From Aureibaculum algae (GTDB lineage Bacteria; Bacteroidota; Bacteroidia; Flavobacteriales; Flavobacteriaceae), in assembly GCF_006065315.1 (NCBI RefSeq), contig NZ_CP040749.1, positions 1,178,001 to 1,242,000 on the forward strand: a DNA stretch of 64,000 nucleotides. The letters run 5' to 3'. Shown here piece after piece: positions 36,681 to 45,241 of the stretch; position 1 is the stretch's first letter, and each line of letters starts with the position of its first letter. The notes below the pieces were generated by a model. The model was not told the DNA's origin. It saw nothing but the letters and a program-made list of their open reading frames with translations, and made no database searches. Both the position numbers and the translations under genes were made by a program.

Positions 36681-37307
36681 TTATTTTTCCTTTTGAGTAA
36701 TATTCCATACGATACTTCTTTCTTTTGCAAAACTTTCAATTCCATCCAGGTTAATTTCCTTTCTTCTCTTGTTCACATATTCAGGTTTTTCTATTTCGAA
36801 AAAAATTGCATTTCCATTTTTATCATTCGTAGTCTGTGAACCATAGATTTGAGGTTTATTGTTGTTGACAAGCATTCTGTCAATCAATCTTGCATAGTGC
36901 ATTGGTTGTGATTCTTTTCTTAAAACAGATTCTTTCATTAATGGTGCATACTTTTCTTTGGTCTCTATCGAACTATGTTGGATTATACTAAATAGAGCAC
37001 CATTTGCTAATCTACCAACTTGATTACTTCCAAGCCATCCGTATTTTTCAAGTATTTTAATAAACTCTATTTCAATTCTTTTATCCTGTTCTTCAACAAC
37101 TTTCCAGAAGTATTCCATTTCTTCCGAATCTTTTCCAAATTTCTTTTCAGCATCTTGATACAATCTTCTGAAAAGTTGGTCTTCCATAAAAAGGGTTTCG
37201 AGTTTAGTTTTCAAAGAATCCAATTTCTTTTCATTTGGTTGCTCTAGTTGACCATAAATTGATGAAGAGAAAATGATAATCATAAGTATAAAAAATATTC
37301 TTTTCAT
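36681..37307 (-). CDS. DUF6624-like exported protein
   Basis: A 208-residue protein. A signal peptide covers about 1-19 (IFFILMIIIFSSSIYGQ). The body is mostly helical: the middle contains ILEKYGWLGSNQVGRLANGA and IIQHSSIETKEKYAPLMKES, then YGSQTT. This matches proteins of the DUF6624 type, with no known function. It lies between repeat copies B and C, which suggests it is an accessory, exchangeable gene. Confidence 0.7.
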   Translation of the reverse strand: MKRIFFILMIIIFSSSIYGQLEQPNEKKLDSLKTKLETLFMEDQLFRRLYQDAEKKFGKDSEEMEYFWKVVEEQDKRIEIEFIKILEKYGWLGSNQVGRLANGALFSIIQHSSIETKEKYAPLMKESVLRKESQPMHYARLIDRMLVNNNKPQIYGSQTTNDKNGNAIFFEIEKPEYVNKRRKEINLDGIESFAKERSIVWNITQKEK

Positions 37308-37320
37308 ATTTGTGTTTTAA

Positions 37321-37440
37321 TTGTTGCTATCATTTGGTATATGGTTTGTGGCGAATAAGAAACTTCTAATTTAGTAAATAAAAACCGTCCCGACGCTTCG
37401 TGAGAAAATCCGACCTGCCACGCTTTTGGCCATGGGAGGC
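37321..37440 (-). repeat. Hairpin-type accessory-region repeat, copy C
   Basis: Contains GTATATGGTTTGTGGCGAAT, then CTAATTTAGTAAATAAAAAC, then CCCGACGCTTCGTGAG. These are the same blocks in the same order as copies A and D. A second small hairpin, GGCCATGGGAGGCC, sits at its end. It separates DUF6624 from DUF6090. Confidence 0.55.
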
Positions 37441-37498
37441 CTTTTGTGAAATGTTTAAAACCAAGCAATTATTTTTACTCGGCTTATGTTTACTTTCG

Positions 37499-38257
37499 TT
37501 ATTTTTCTTTTAATTTGTTATTTATAATTTGAATCATTCTTTCCATTTTATCAATAAAAAGCTGTTCATCTACTACATTCTCTTTTCTCCAAGCGAGTAT
37601 ATTTGCAAACAAATCCTCCATTTCACGATTACTGAAGAACCATTCATAATCTGATGAGTAGGTACCTTTTGGGAATTCTTCATATGTGCCAGTAGTGGCT
37701 AAACCATTTAGACAGTTTATTTTACCATCTGTCGCTGGCCAAAAACGCTCGTTTAATAGTCTTCTTATAAATCCATCTTCTTGATTCGCATCTATAATCA
37801 TGGATTCAAAAGATGAGATGTACGATTTCAATTCAGAATTTTGTATGTAGTCTATTTTGTTTGATGAAATCAATGATTTGACGTATCCATCTTTAGCTTC
37901 GAATGAATATCCGCTCAAGACATTTGACACCAGAGAATCCAATTTAAATTCTGAAATATTAGAAATATTAGTTCCAAAGAGATTTAAAAGATAAATACCA
38001 TCATCGAATCCTTTCTTATGACGATTATTAATCTCTTTGAGTTCCACAAGGTTGTGTTTTAATTCAGTTTCTAAATTTTTAAGAATCTCTATTTCAGAAT
38101 TTTCAATTTTTCGTTGTTCATTCCAATTATTAATCTGTAATGCAATTAAAATTCCGATAACTACAAGCACAATTTCTCCAATGGCATATTTTAAATACTT
38201 TCCAGTTTTTCCTTCGGAAAGTAAATTTTGTCTAATGCGTCTGAAAAATTTTATCAT
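37499..38257 (-). CDS. DUF6090 family membrane protein
   Basis: A 252-residue protein with a basic N-terminus (MIKFFRRIRQNLLSEGKTGK), a single membrane helix (about 22-42; GEIVLVVIGILIALQINN) and then NNWNEQRK. A long helical, probably coiled-coil, region follows. This N-terminus is diagnostic of DUF6090. A paralogue lies at 54411-55160. The function is unknown; it may be an envelope protein. It is bracketed by repeat copies C and D. Confidence 0.82.
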   Translation of the reverse strand: MIKFFRRIRQNLLSEGKTGKYLKYAIGEIVLVVIGILIALQINNWNEQRKIENSEIEILKNLETELKHNLVELKEINNRHKKGFDDGIYLLNLFGTNISNISEFKLDSLVSNVLSGYSFEAKDGYVKSLISSNKIDYIQNSELKSYISSFESMIIDANQEDGFIRRLLNERFWPATDGKINCLNGLATTGTYEEFPKGTYSSDYEWFFSNREMEDLFANILAWRKENVVDEQLFIDKMERMIQIINNKLKEK

Positions 38258-38280
38258 TTATTAGCGGTTTTGTCAAAATG

Positions 38281-38450
38281 TTACCTAATGTCTTGTATAT
38301 GTTTGTTGCGTGTTCTATGCAACTAATTTAACAAATAATAACTGAATAGGATTTCTAGGTCTCAGAACGCAAGTCCCGATGCTTCGGGATTCGTAAGTAG
38401 GCGAGCGAGTACTAGCAATGAATTATACACGGTTTTAGCACCTGTTATTT
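38281..38450 (-). repeat. Hairpin-type accessory-region repeat, copy D (longest)
   Basis: Contains GTATATGTTTGTTGCGTGTT, then TGCAACTAATTTAACAAATA, then a short perfect hairpin AGTCCCGATGCTTCGGGATT. It ends TACTAGCAATGAATTATACA and CGGTTTTAGCACC. The two ends are imperfectly complementary (TGTATA and TTGC blocks line up), so the element can fold into one long stem. Confidence 0.55.
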
Positions 38451-38485
38451 ATTCATTTATTTAAATGTTTAGTCTATTCGGATTA

Positions 38486-39400
38486 TCAGTGCCAAATACC
38501 TTCAGGAATTAGCTTTTCCTCTACTATTTCTACTAGTAGACTGTCAGGACCTCTAACAAAAAAACTTTTCATACCATGAATAGGATCAATTTTTATATCA
38601 TGAACAATATCTAGCCCATCAGATCTCATTTTATTCATTAGAAACTCAATATTTTCAGTTGAAAAACCAATATGATCGATGGCACTACCATCAGTTGGTT
38701 TAATTTCTTCGTTAGACCACCATGATTCTTCCTCGACTGGTTTGCCAAAAACAATGATATTAATATTATTGACGGTTAATAAATTCCATTTCCATCGTAG
38801 CTCGTTATTCTGCCATTGCTTCGCTTCTTCGTATACTGAAATAAAGCCAAGATGGGATTCAAACCAGTTCATAGTTTTGTTAACATCCGTAGATAGTAAA
38901 TGTATGTGTTCAAATCTATGGTTTTTATTTCCTGTATAGACCTCTACAACTTCATTCTCAGGGCCAAGAAAGTACATCCAAAAATTATCGCCAAGGGGTG
39001 TAATGGGCGTATGTACCGCTATTCCTTCTTTGACTCTCCAGTCAAATTCAGATTGACCATCTACACCTGACCAACCAATATGCCATAAACTAGAACCTAC
39101 ATGTGTTGATGGTTCAGTATCGACAAGATTCATTAGTAAAAACGATTTTTCCGTAAAAAGAGCATCCACTCGATCTCGGTATTTTACTTGAGTTGCACCA
39201 AAGTATTTTTGATAATATGCAATAGTTGAATCTCTGTCTGTAACATTTAGATGGACATGATGGAAATTGACTTTACTTAATTTCTCAGTATCTTCGGATT
39301 TTTCAGGTAGCTGTTTACATCCAATAATTTGAAATATTAGAACAGTGAAGAAAATCAAGGTAGTTCTATATTTTATGTCATACAAAGTATTCGGATTCAT
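38486..39400 (-). CDS. VOC family (glyoxalase-like) lipoprotein
   Basis: A 304-residue protein with an uncleaved-looking leader of about 28 residues ending in the lipobox IIGC. Two vicinal-oxygen-chelate modules follow. The first begins VNFHHVHLNVTDRDSTIAYY and the second HRFEHIHLLSTDVNKTMNWF; the repeated HxH start of each supplies a metal-ligand histidine. The C-terminal half ends DSLLVEIVEE. The reaction is unknown. A hairpin with perfect 16-base arms upstream (39571-39606) separates it from asd. Confidence 0.82.
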   Translation of the reverse strand: MNPNTLYDIKYRTTLIFFTVLIFQIIGCKQLPEKSEDTEKLSKVNFHHVHLNVTDRDSTIAYYQKYFGATQVKYRDRVDALFTEKSFLLMNLVDTEPSTHVGSSLWHIGWSGVDGQSEFDWRVKEGIAVHTPITPLGDNFWMYFLGPENEVVEVYTGNKNHRFEHIHLLSTDVNKTMNWFESHLGFISVYEEAKQWQNNELRWKWNLLTVNNINIIVFGKPVEEESWWSNEEIKPTDGSAIDHIGFSTENIEFLMNKMRSDGLDIVHDIKIDPIHGMKSFFVRGPDSLLVEIVEEKLIPEGIWH

Positions 39401-39570
39401 TTTTTAAAATTGCTGCTAACAAGTGGATATATGTCATATGAGACATATAACTATTATATCAGCAAGTTAGTAAATTTCAATGAAATCTTGAAATGTAAGG
39501 GCTAAAGTATCTCTTTCACTATTCCGTTACCATTTGTTAATCGTTAAAAACGACTAAGCCGCTGTAAAAT

Positions 39571-39606
39571 AAAAAACCGTCTAAAATTAATTTTAGACGG
39601 TTTTTT
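39571..39606 (-). terminator. Terminator after asd
   Basis: AAAAAACCGTCTAAAA and TTTTAGACGGTTTTTT form a perfect 16-base stem with TTAA loop, 26 bases beyond the asd stop. It is symmetric and could stop transcription from either side. Confidence 0.85.
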
Positions 39607-39631
39607 TAGTGTAATTTGAGTAAAAAGATAG

Positions 39632-40639
39632 TTAAGACACTACTTTAGTATTTACTAAATTATGTTCCATTAAATACTCAGCAATCTGTATGGTATTTGT
39701 GGCTGCTCCTTTACGCAAATTGTCAGAAACTATCCACATATTTAAAGTCTTAGGTTGCGATAAATCTCTTCTAATTCTACCCACAAAAACATCATCTTTA
39801 CCATGTGCGTAAATTGGCATTGGGTAGGTATTGGTATCTAAATTATCTTGCACAGTAACTCCTGGCGATTGGCTTAATAATTTACGTAATTCAGAAACAT
39901 CAAATTCATTTTCAAATTCAATATTTACAGCTTCACTATGTCCTCCAACGACAGGTATTCGAACGGCAGTTGCAGTAACGGCTATGGTATTGTCATTTAA
40001 TATTTTTTGAGTTTCGCGTACCAACTTCATTTCTTCTTTGGTATATCCATTGTCTTCAAAAACATCACAATGGGGTATTGCATTTCTATGAATAGGGTAG
40101 TGGTACGCCATGTCGCCTTTTTCACCCTTATATTCATTTTCCAATTGTTGTACCGCTTTTACACCTGTACCTGTAATTGATTGGTAGGTAGAAATTACCA
40201 AACGTTTAATTCCATATTTTTTATGCAACGGAGCCAAGGCTACTACCATTTGTATGGTAGAACAATTGGGATTTGCAATAATTTTATCGTCTTCAGTTAA
40301 GGTATCAGCATTAATTTCTGGTACAATCAGTTTTTTAGTAGCATCCATCCGCCAAGCTGAAGAATTGTCAACTACAGTTGTACCTACAGCAGCAAATTTT
40401 GGAGCCCATTCTAATGAAGTATCTCCACCAGCAGAAAATAAGGCGATGTCAGGTTGCATGTCAACGGCATCTTGTAAACTTACAATGGTGTATTCCTTAT
40501 CTTTAAAGGTTACCTTTTTACCCACTGATCTTTCAGAAGCAACAGGAATCAACTCAGTTAACGGAAAGTTCCGTTCTTCTAATGACTTTAGCATTACATT
40601 ACCTACCATTCCGGTAGCACCTACAACTGCAATTCTCAT
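39632..40639 (-). CDS. asd: Aspartate-semialdehyde dehydrogenase
   Basis: A 335-residue enzyme of the aspartate pathway (lysine, threonine, methionine, diaminopimelate). The NADP site is AVVGATGMVGNVML (about 4-17). The catalytic cysteine is in NPNCSTIQM (about 122-130). HRNAIPHCDVFE and VGGHSEAVNIEF carry the substrate-binding residues. The length and motifs are standard. It is a single-gene unit with its own terminator. Confidence 0.96.
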   Translation of the reverse strand: MRIAVVGATGMVGNVMLKSLEERNFPLTELIPVASERSVGKKVTFKDKEYTIVSLQDAVDMQPDIALFSAGGDTSLEWAPKFAAVGTTVVDNSSAWRMDATKKLIVPEINADTLTEDDKIIANPNCSTIQMVVALAPLHKKYGIKRLVISTYQSITGTGVKAVQQLENEYKGEKGDMAYHYPIHRNAIPHCDVFEDNGYTKEEMKLVRETQKILNDNTIAVTATAVRIPVVGGHSEAVNIEFENEFDVSELRKLLSQSPGVTVQDNLDTNTYPMPIYAHGKDDVFVGRIRRDLSQPKTLNMWIVSDNLRKGAATNTIQIAEYLMEHNLVNTKVVS

Positions 40640-40774
40640 ATTCTATAATTTTAATATTGAAGTGCAAAGGTCATAAAAAGTTTATCACTATTAAAAATTA
40701 ATGTTGAAAAAGTTCAATTTTTATCAAATTAGATTAAAATGTTGAATTTTACTCAAGAAAAGAGCTAAAACCTT

Positions 40775-40782
40775 TACTTTTG
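40775..40782 (+). promoter_or_regulatory. TACTTTTG promoter box before trhO
   Basis: An exact TAnnTTTG -7 element of the Bacteroidota type, about 74 bases before the trhO start. No well-spaced TTG box was found, so the call is provisional. It would start the trhO-trhP-ferredoxin transcript. Confidence 0.35.
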
Positions 40783-40855
40783 TAGCATATACCATTTCAA
40801 TACAAAAATGGTATTAATATTGAATTTTCTTTAACAGTTAAAAAATTAGTATAGC

Positions 40856-41887
40856 ATGCAACTGTACAATACATTAAGTGCTAAAGAAAGAGCAACGTTA
40901 ATTGAGCAAGCAGGTAAGCAGCGATTAACCTTGTCTTTCTACGCATATTCCAAAATTGGTAATCCCACTTTATTTAGAAACCATTTATTTGTGTTATGGA
41001 ACGAACAAGATGTTCTTGGTCGTATTTATGTAGCACATGAAGGTATAAATGCTCAACTTTCGGTACCCGCCGATAATTTTAATGAATTTAAAACAAAGTT
41101 AGACGCCATTCCGTTTTTAGAAAATGTCCGTTTAAATATTGCCGTAGAGCAAGACAACAAATCTTTTTTAAAGCTAAAAGTAAAAGTACGAGATAAAATT
41201 GTAGCTGATGGATTAAACGACGATACGTTTGATGTTACCAATATTGGTGTGCATTTAAAAGCCAAGGAGTTTAATGAGTTGTTGGCAGATCCAAATACGG
41301 TTTGTGTAGATATGCGAAACCATTACGAAAGTGAAATTGGTCATTTTGATGGAGCCGTTACCCCTGATGTAGATACGTTTAGAGATTCTTTAGATATCAT
41401 TGAAGAAGATTTAAAAGAACATAAAGAAGATAAAAATTTGTTAATGTACTGTACCGGAGGAATCCGTTGCGAAAAAGCCAGTGCCTATTATAAACACAAA
41501 GGGTTTAAAAATGTGTTTCAATTGGAAGGTGGAATCATTGAGTACGTGCGACAGGTAAATGAAGAGAAGTTAGAAAATAAGTTTGTAGGTAAAAATTTTG
41601 TGTTTGACCACCGTAGGGCAGAAAAAATTTCTGAAGATGTAATTGCCAATTGCCATCAATGTGGTACTCCATGCGACACCCATGTGAATTGCGAAAATGA
41701 AGCATGTCACTTATTGTTTATACAATGTGATGCTTGTAAAGAAAAAATGCAAGGTTGCTGTTCAGAACAATGCCAAGAAGTGCATAATTTACCTTTTGAA
41801 GAGCAAAAGGAATTGAGAAAAGGAACTCATAATAGCAATAAAATCTTCAAAAAAGGAAGGTCTGAAGTGTTAAAGTTTAAAAAATAA
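40856..41887 (+). CDS. trhO: tRNA uridine(34) hydroxylase (rhodanese type)
   Basis: A 343-residue rhodanese-family enzyme that makes 5-hydroxyuridine at position 34 of tRNA using oxygen. The N-terminal acylphosphatase-like domain (about 15-100) precedes the rhodanese domain, whose active site is MYCTGGIRCEKASAYY. The C-terminal third has several Cys pairs (CHQCGTPCDTH, CDACKEKMQGCCSEQC), a typical TrhO zinc-type tail. It is 4 bases before trhP, so the two are one operon. Confidence 0.92.
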   Translation: MQLYNTLSAKERATLIEQAGKQRLTLSFYAYSKIGNPTLFRNHLFVLWNEQDVLGRIYVAHEGINAQLSVPADNFNEFKTKLDAIPFLENVRLNIAVEQDNKSFLKLKVKVRDKIVADGLNDDTFDVTNIGVHLKAKEFNELLADPNTVCVDMRNHYESEIGHFDGAVTPDVDTFRDSLDIIEEDLKEHKEDKNLLMYCTGGIRCEKASAYYKHKGFKNVFQLEGGIIEYVRQVNEEKLENKFVGKNFVFDHRRAEKISEDVIANCHQCGTPCDTHVNCENEACHLLFIQCDACKEKMQGCCSEQCQEVHNLPFEEQKELRKGTHNSNKIFKKGRSEVLKFKK

Positions 41888-41891
41888 AGCC

Positions 41892-43139
41892 ATGCAGAAA
41901 ATTGAATTAATGGCTCCTGCCGGAAACTTTGAATCGTTACAAGCTGCTATTGATAATGGTGCTGATTCCGTTTATTTTGGAGTAGAGCAATTGAACATGA
42001 GAGCCAGAGCTACTATTAATTTTACATTGGATGATTTAGAAGAAATTTCTAGCCGATGTAGCAAAAAAGGAATTCGTACCTATTTGACCTTAAATACGAT
42101 TATTTATGATCATGATTTATCGATTGTAAAAACCTTACTAACCAAAGCTAAGGAAGCAGATATTACAGCGGTAATAGCGATGGATCAGGCCGTAATTTCG
42201 GTAGCGAGAACTATCGGTATGGAAGTGCACATTTCTACGCAAATAAATGTAACCAATATAGAAACGGTTAAGTTTTATGCCTTATTCGCTGATACGATTG
42301 TATTGAGTAGAGAATTGAGTTTACGTCAAGTAAAAAAGATTACAGAACATATTGAAAAAGAGCAAATAAAAGGTCCTTCAGGGAGGTTGGTTGAAATAGA
42401 AATTTTCGGACATGGAGCTTTGTGTATGGCAGTTTCAGGTAAATGCTATATGAGTTTGCATTCGCATAATTCAAGTGCTAATAGAGGAGCCTGCAAACAA
42501 AATTGCAGAAAAAAGTATACTGTTATTGATCAAGAAACAGGCTTTGAAATGGAGTTGGATAACGAATACATTATGTCTCCTAAAGATTTATGTACCATCG
42601 ATTTTTTAGATCAAGTAGCAGATGCAGGTATTAAAGTGCTAAAGATTGAAGGTAGAGGTAGAGCACCTGAATATGTAGCCAACGTAATAAAATGTTATAG
42701 AGATGCTATTGATAGTCTTGCTAATGACACCTATGACAAAGAAAAAGTAATAGGTTGGATGCAGGAATTGGAAAAAGTGTATAACCGTGGGTTTTGGAAT
42801 GGTTATTATTTGGGGCAAAAACTGGGGGAATGGAGTACAGGTTCTGGGTCACATGCCACACAGAAAAAAGTATATGTAGGTAAAGGGATGCACTATTTTC
42901 CAAAAGCTAACATTGGAGAGTTTAAGGTGGAGGCCTATGACATTTCTGTTGGAGATACAATTTTAATTACCGGCCCAACAACGGGAGCTCAAGAAATGAA
43001 AATTGATGAAATGTTTATCAATGATCAAAATGGAACTACGGCTACTAAAGGAGATTCTGTTACCATGCCTTTAGCGTTTAGAATTAGACCTTCAGATAAA
43101 TTATATAAAATTGTAGCAACTGAATTTGCTCAAGCTTAA
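41892..43139 (+). CDS. trhP: Peptidase U32-family tRNA hydroxylation protein
   Basis: A 415-residue protein of the U32 family, the YegQ/TrhP branch. In Escherichia coli this branch is needed for prephenate-dependent tRNA U34 hydroxylation. Motifs: MAPAGNFESLQAAIDNGADS at the start, then IFGHGALCMAVSGKCYMS and RGACKQNCRKKY with iron-sulfur-ligand cysteines. It lies between trhO and a ferredoxin gene. The TrhP-specific role rests on family recognition plus its neighbours. Confidence 0.85.
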   Translation: MQKIELMAPAGNFESLQAAIDNGADSVYFGVEQLNMRARATINFTLDDLEEISSRCSKKGIRTYLTLNTIIYDHDLSIVKTLLTKAKEADITAVIAMDQAVISVARTIGMEVHISTQINVTNIETVKFYALFADTIVLSRELSLRQVKKITEHIEKEQIKGPSGRLVEIEIFGHGALCMAVSGKCYMSLHSHNSSANRGACKQNCRKKYTVIDQETGFEMELDNEYIMSPKDLCTIDFLDQVADAGIKVLKIEGRGRAPEYVANVIKCYRDAIDSLANDTYDKEKVIGWMQELEKVYNRGFWNGYYLGQKLGEWSTGSGSHATQKKVYVGKGMHYFPKANIGEFKVEAYDISVGDTILITGPTTGAQEMKIDEMFINDQNGTTATKGDSVTMPLAFRIRPSDKLYKIVATEFAQA

Positions 43140-43145
43140 TAGGTT

Positions 43146-43376
43146 ATGGTAATTGTAACGCTTCAAAGAGCTAAATGTATAGGATGTAATTATTGTGTGG
43201 AGCTGGCTCCTAGTCAGTTTCAGATGTCAAAAAAAGACGGAAAATCAGTATTGCTTCAGGGTGTAGAGAAAAAAGGCTTTTTTACGTTAAAGTCGCCAGA
43301 CCATTCTATTTTTGAACGTAATATAAAGGCAAAAGAAGCCTGTCCGGTTAAGATTATTTCGGTAAAGGAGATATAA
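43146..43376 (+). CDS. [4Fe-4S] ferredoxin
   Basis: A 76-residue ferredoxin. The ligands are CIGCNYC (C11, C14, C17) and a fourth cysteine in EACPVKI. This arrangement binds one [4Fe-4S] cluster. It follows trhP by 6 bases, so it is likely the electron carrier for the iron-sulfur protein TrhP, or simply co-transcribed. Confidence 0.88.
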   Translation: MVIVTLQRAKCIGCNYCVELAPSQFQMSKKDGKSVLLQGVEKKGFFTLKSPDHSIFERNIKAKEACPVKIISVKEI

Positions 43377-43377
43377 T

Positions 43378-43569
43378 CTAATTACCGTGTAACATAAAAG
43401 TTAATACACCAAAAATAGCAATTACAGCAATTATTGCAAACCCCACAACCCAAACATTTTTATAATAGAGTTTATGAAGTTTTAAGTCTTTTCTATAGCT
43501 CCATGCTATAAAAATGATAAAAGCTATTGCAAATAATATCCCAAAAACAGCTTGTCCTTTACTAAACAT
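43378..43569 (-). CDS. Small hypothetical membrane protein, 63 aa
   Basis: A protein with two hydrophobic segments (about 6-25 and 38-57) joined by a basic loop, YRKDLKLHKLYYKN. I start at the ATG at 43569; an in-frame longer start at 43605 adds an unlikely basic leader. It is convergent with the ferredoxin gene (one base apart). The function is unknown. Confidence 0.6.
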   Translation of the reverse strand: MFSKGQAVFGILFAIAFIIFIAWSYRKDLKLHKLYYKNVWVVGFAIIAVIAIFGVLTFMLHGN

Positions 43570-43607
43570 TTTTCTCTTATATTTATCCCTACAAAAATAG
43601 AACAATA

Positions 43608-43997
43608 ATGCAAGATAAAATAAAAGCTGTCAAAGAATTTCACGAAGCCTTTGGTTTAGGGGTTGAACATAAACCAATAGCCAACTTATCGCCAGATAAA
43701 ATAAAACTGCGTTTTAACTTAATGGACGAAGAGAATAATGAATATTTAGAAGCTGCTGAAAGTAACGATTTAGTGGAGGTGGCAGATGCCTTGGGCGATA
43801 TGTTGTACATATTATGTGGAACCATTATAGAACACGGTATGCAACATAAAATTGAAGAAGTATTTAATGAAATACAACGCAGTAATATGAGTAAATTGGG
43901 CGAAGATGGAAAGCCTATTTATCGTGAAGATGGTAAGGTTTTAAAAGGTCCAAATTATTTTAAACCGAATATCGCAGAAATTTTAGATAAAAAGTAA
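43608..43997 (+). CDS. All-alpha NTP pyrophosphohydrolase (MazG/PRA-PH-like)
   Basis: A 129-residue nucleotide pyrophosphohydrolase. The metal-binding motif pattern ExxE-12x-ExxD is seen in DEENNEYLEA and EVADALGDMLY (about 41-70). The C-terminal part contains HKIEEVFNEIQRSNMSKLGE. It probably clears non-canonical NTPs. A strong two-way terminator separates it from ilvE. Confidence 0.82.
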   Translation: MQDKIKAVKEFHEAFGLGVEHKPIANLSPDKIKLRFNLMDEENNEYLEAAESNDLVEVADALGDMLYILCGTIIEHGMQHKIEEVFNEIQRSNMSKLGEDGKPIYREDGKVLKGPNYFKPNIAEILDKK

Positions 43998-44025
43998 AAC
44001 CGATTTTAAATCTAATATGTAAATA

Positions 44026-44068
44026 AAAAAGGGTAAAATTTCTGTTCCATAGAAATTTTACCCTTTTT
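44026..44068. terminator. Bidirectional terminator between converging genes
   Basis: AAAAAGGGTAAAATTTCT and AGAAATTTTACCCTTTTT form a perfect 18-base stem around a 7-base loop. It serves both the pyrophosphohydrolase and ilvE. Confidence 0.92.
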
Positions 44069-44085
44069 ATATTTTGTTCTAATCT

Positions 44086-45156
44086 CTATTTGACAAGATA
44101 CCTCCAGCCAAATTTGTCTTCAGATCTATTATACTGAATGTCCGTAATGCGTTTTTTAAACCGTGCCGCATAGCTGTTTTCAATTTCTGGTAATTCATAG
44201 TCTTTTCCTCTATGACCAAACAATGAAATTGGCGAAATAACAGCAGCTGTTCCCGCTCCAAACATTTCTTTTAACGTTCCGTTTTTAGAAGCTTCAGTTA
44301 ATTCAGAAACGGTAAATTTTCGTACTTCAACAGGTATGCCTTCGTCTTCTGCTATTTTTAAGATGCTTTTTCTAGTAATACCATCTAAGATTCTGTCGCT
44401 AGTTGGGCTCGTAATTAAAGTATCTCCAATTCTAACAAAAATGTTCATGGCACCAGCTTCTTCAATAAACTCATGCGTATTGTCATCGGTCCAAATTACC
44501 TGATGGTAACCTTTTTCAACGGCTAATTGTGTAGGGTAAAACTGACCCGCATAATTTCCTCCAGCTTTTGCAAAACCAACACCGCCATTTGCAGAACGAG
44601 AATATTTTTCTTCAATTAATACTTTTACATTTCCTGCAAAATAAGCTCCAGAAGGTGCACAAGCTATCATAAACTTGTATTCAGTTGATGGTGAAGCATG
44701 CAATCCGGCACCAGTAGCAAAAATAAATGGTCTAATATATAATGAGCTTCCTGGTGTTTGAGGAATCCAGTCTTTTTCAATTTTTAATAAGGTCTCTAGC
44801 CCTTCCATAAAATAATTTTCAGGAAATGCAGGCATTGCCAATCGCTCAGAAGATATGTTTATTCGTTTTTGATTTTCTAAAGGTCTAAATAACCAGATCT
44901 GATCTTTCTCATCCTTATAGGCTTTCATACCTTCAAACACTGATTGCCCATAATGGAAAATTTTTGCTGCAGGGTCTAAGCTAATATTCTGATAAGGTAT
45001 AATTTGAGGTGTTTGCCATTTTCCGTCTTTATAATCGCAAACGAACATATGATCAGAAAAAGTTTGACCAAATGGTAAATTGTTAAAATCAACTTGTGGA
45101 AGTTTAGATTTTTTAGTTTTTTCTATGTTCATATTTAAAGTAGTTGCTGTACTCAT
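44086..45156 (-). CDS. ilvE: Branched-chain amino acid aminotransferase
   Basis: A 356-residue PLP-dependent fold-IV transaminase for Leu, Ile and Val. The PLP lysine lies in GFAKAGGNYAGQFYPTQLA, and EEAGAMNIFV and GITRKSIL are family signatures. The length is that of the longer BCAT group. It is divergent from the DUF4920 gene. A TACTTTTG box (minus strand, 45175-45182) is near its start, but it is only 19 bases upstream. Confidence 0.95.
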   Translation of the reverse strand: MSTATTLNMNIEKTKKSKLPQVDFNNLPFGQTFSDHMFVCDYKDGKWQTPQIIPYQNISLDPAAKIFHYGQSVFEGMKAYKDEKDQIWLFRPLENQKRINISSERLAMPAFPENYFMEGLETLLKIEKDWIPQTPGSSLYIRPFIFATGAGLHASPSTEYKFMIACAPSGAYFAGNVKVLIEEKYSRSANGGVGFAKAGGNYAGQFYPTQLAVEKGYHQVIWTDDNTHEFIEEAGAMNIFVRIGDTLITSPTSDRILDGITRKSILKIAEDEGIPVEVRKFTVSELTEASKNGTLKEMFGAGTAAVISPISLFGHRGKDYELPEIENSYAARFKKRITDIQYNRSEDKFGWRYLVK

Positions 45157-45189
45157 AACGCTCTATTTAGGTAACAAAAGTAGCGATTC

Positions 45190-45222
45190 TTGCCTAAAAT
45201 TAAGTTTAAAACTATATTTTTG
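45190..45222 (+). promoter_or_regulatory. Promoter TTG-22-TATTTTTG before DUF4920 lipoprotein
   Basis: TTG at 45190-45192 and TATTTTTG at 45215-45222 are spaced 22 bases apart, close to the Flavobacterium consensus. They lie 20 bases before the DUF4920 gene start. Confidence 0.45.
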
Positions 45223-45241
45223 TATAAAAATTATACACATT

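Noticed and set aside
31791..38450. Calling the accessory repeats true integron attC sites
   Set aside because: They fold and lie between genes, but no canonical attC core pair or integrase is visible in the window, so only a repeat family is claimed.
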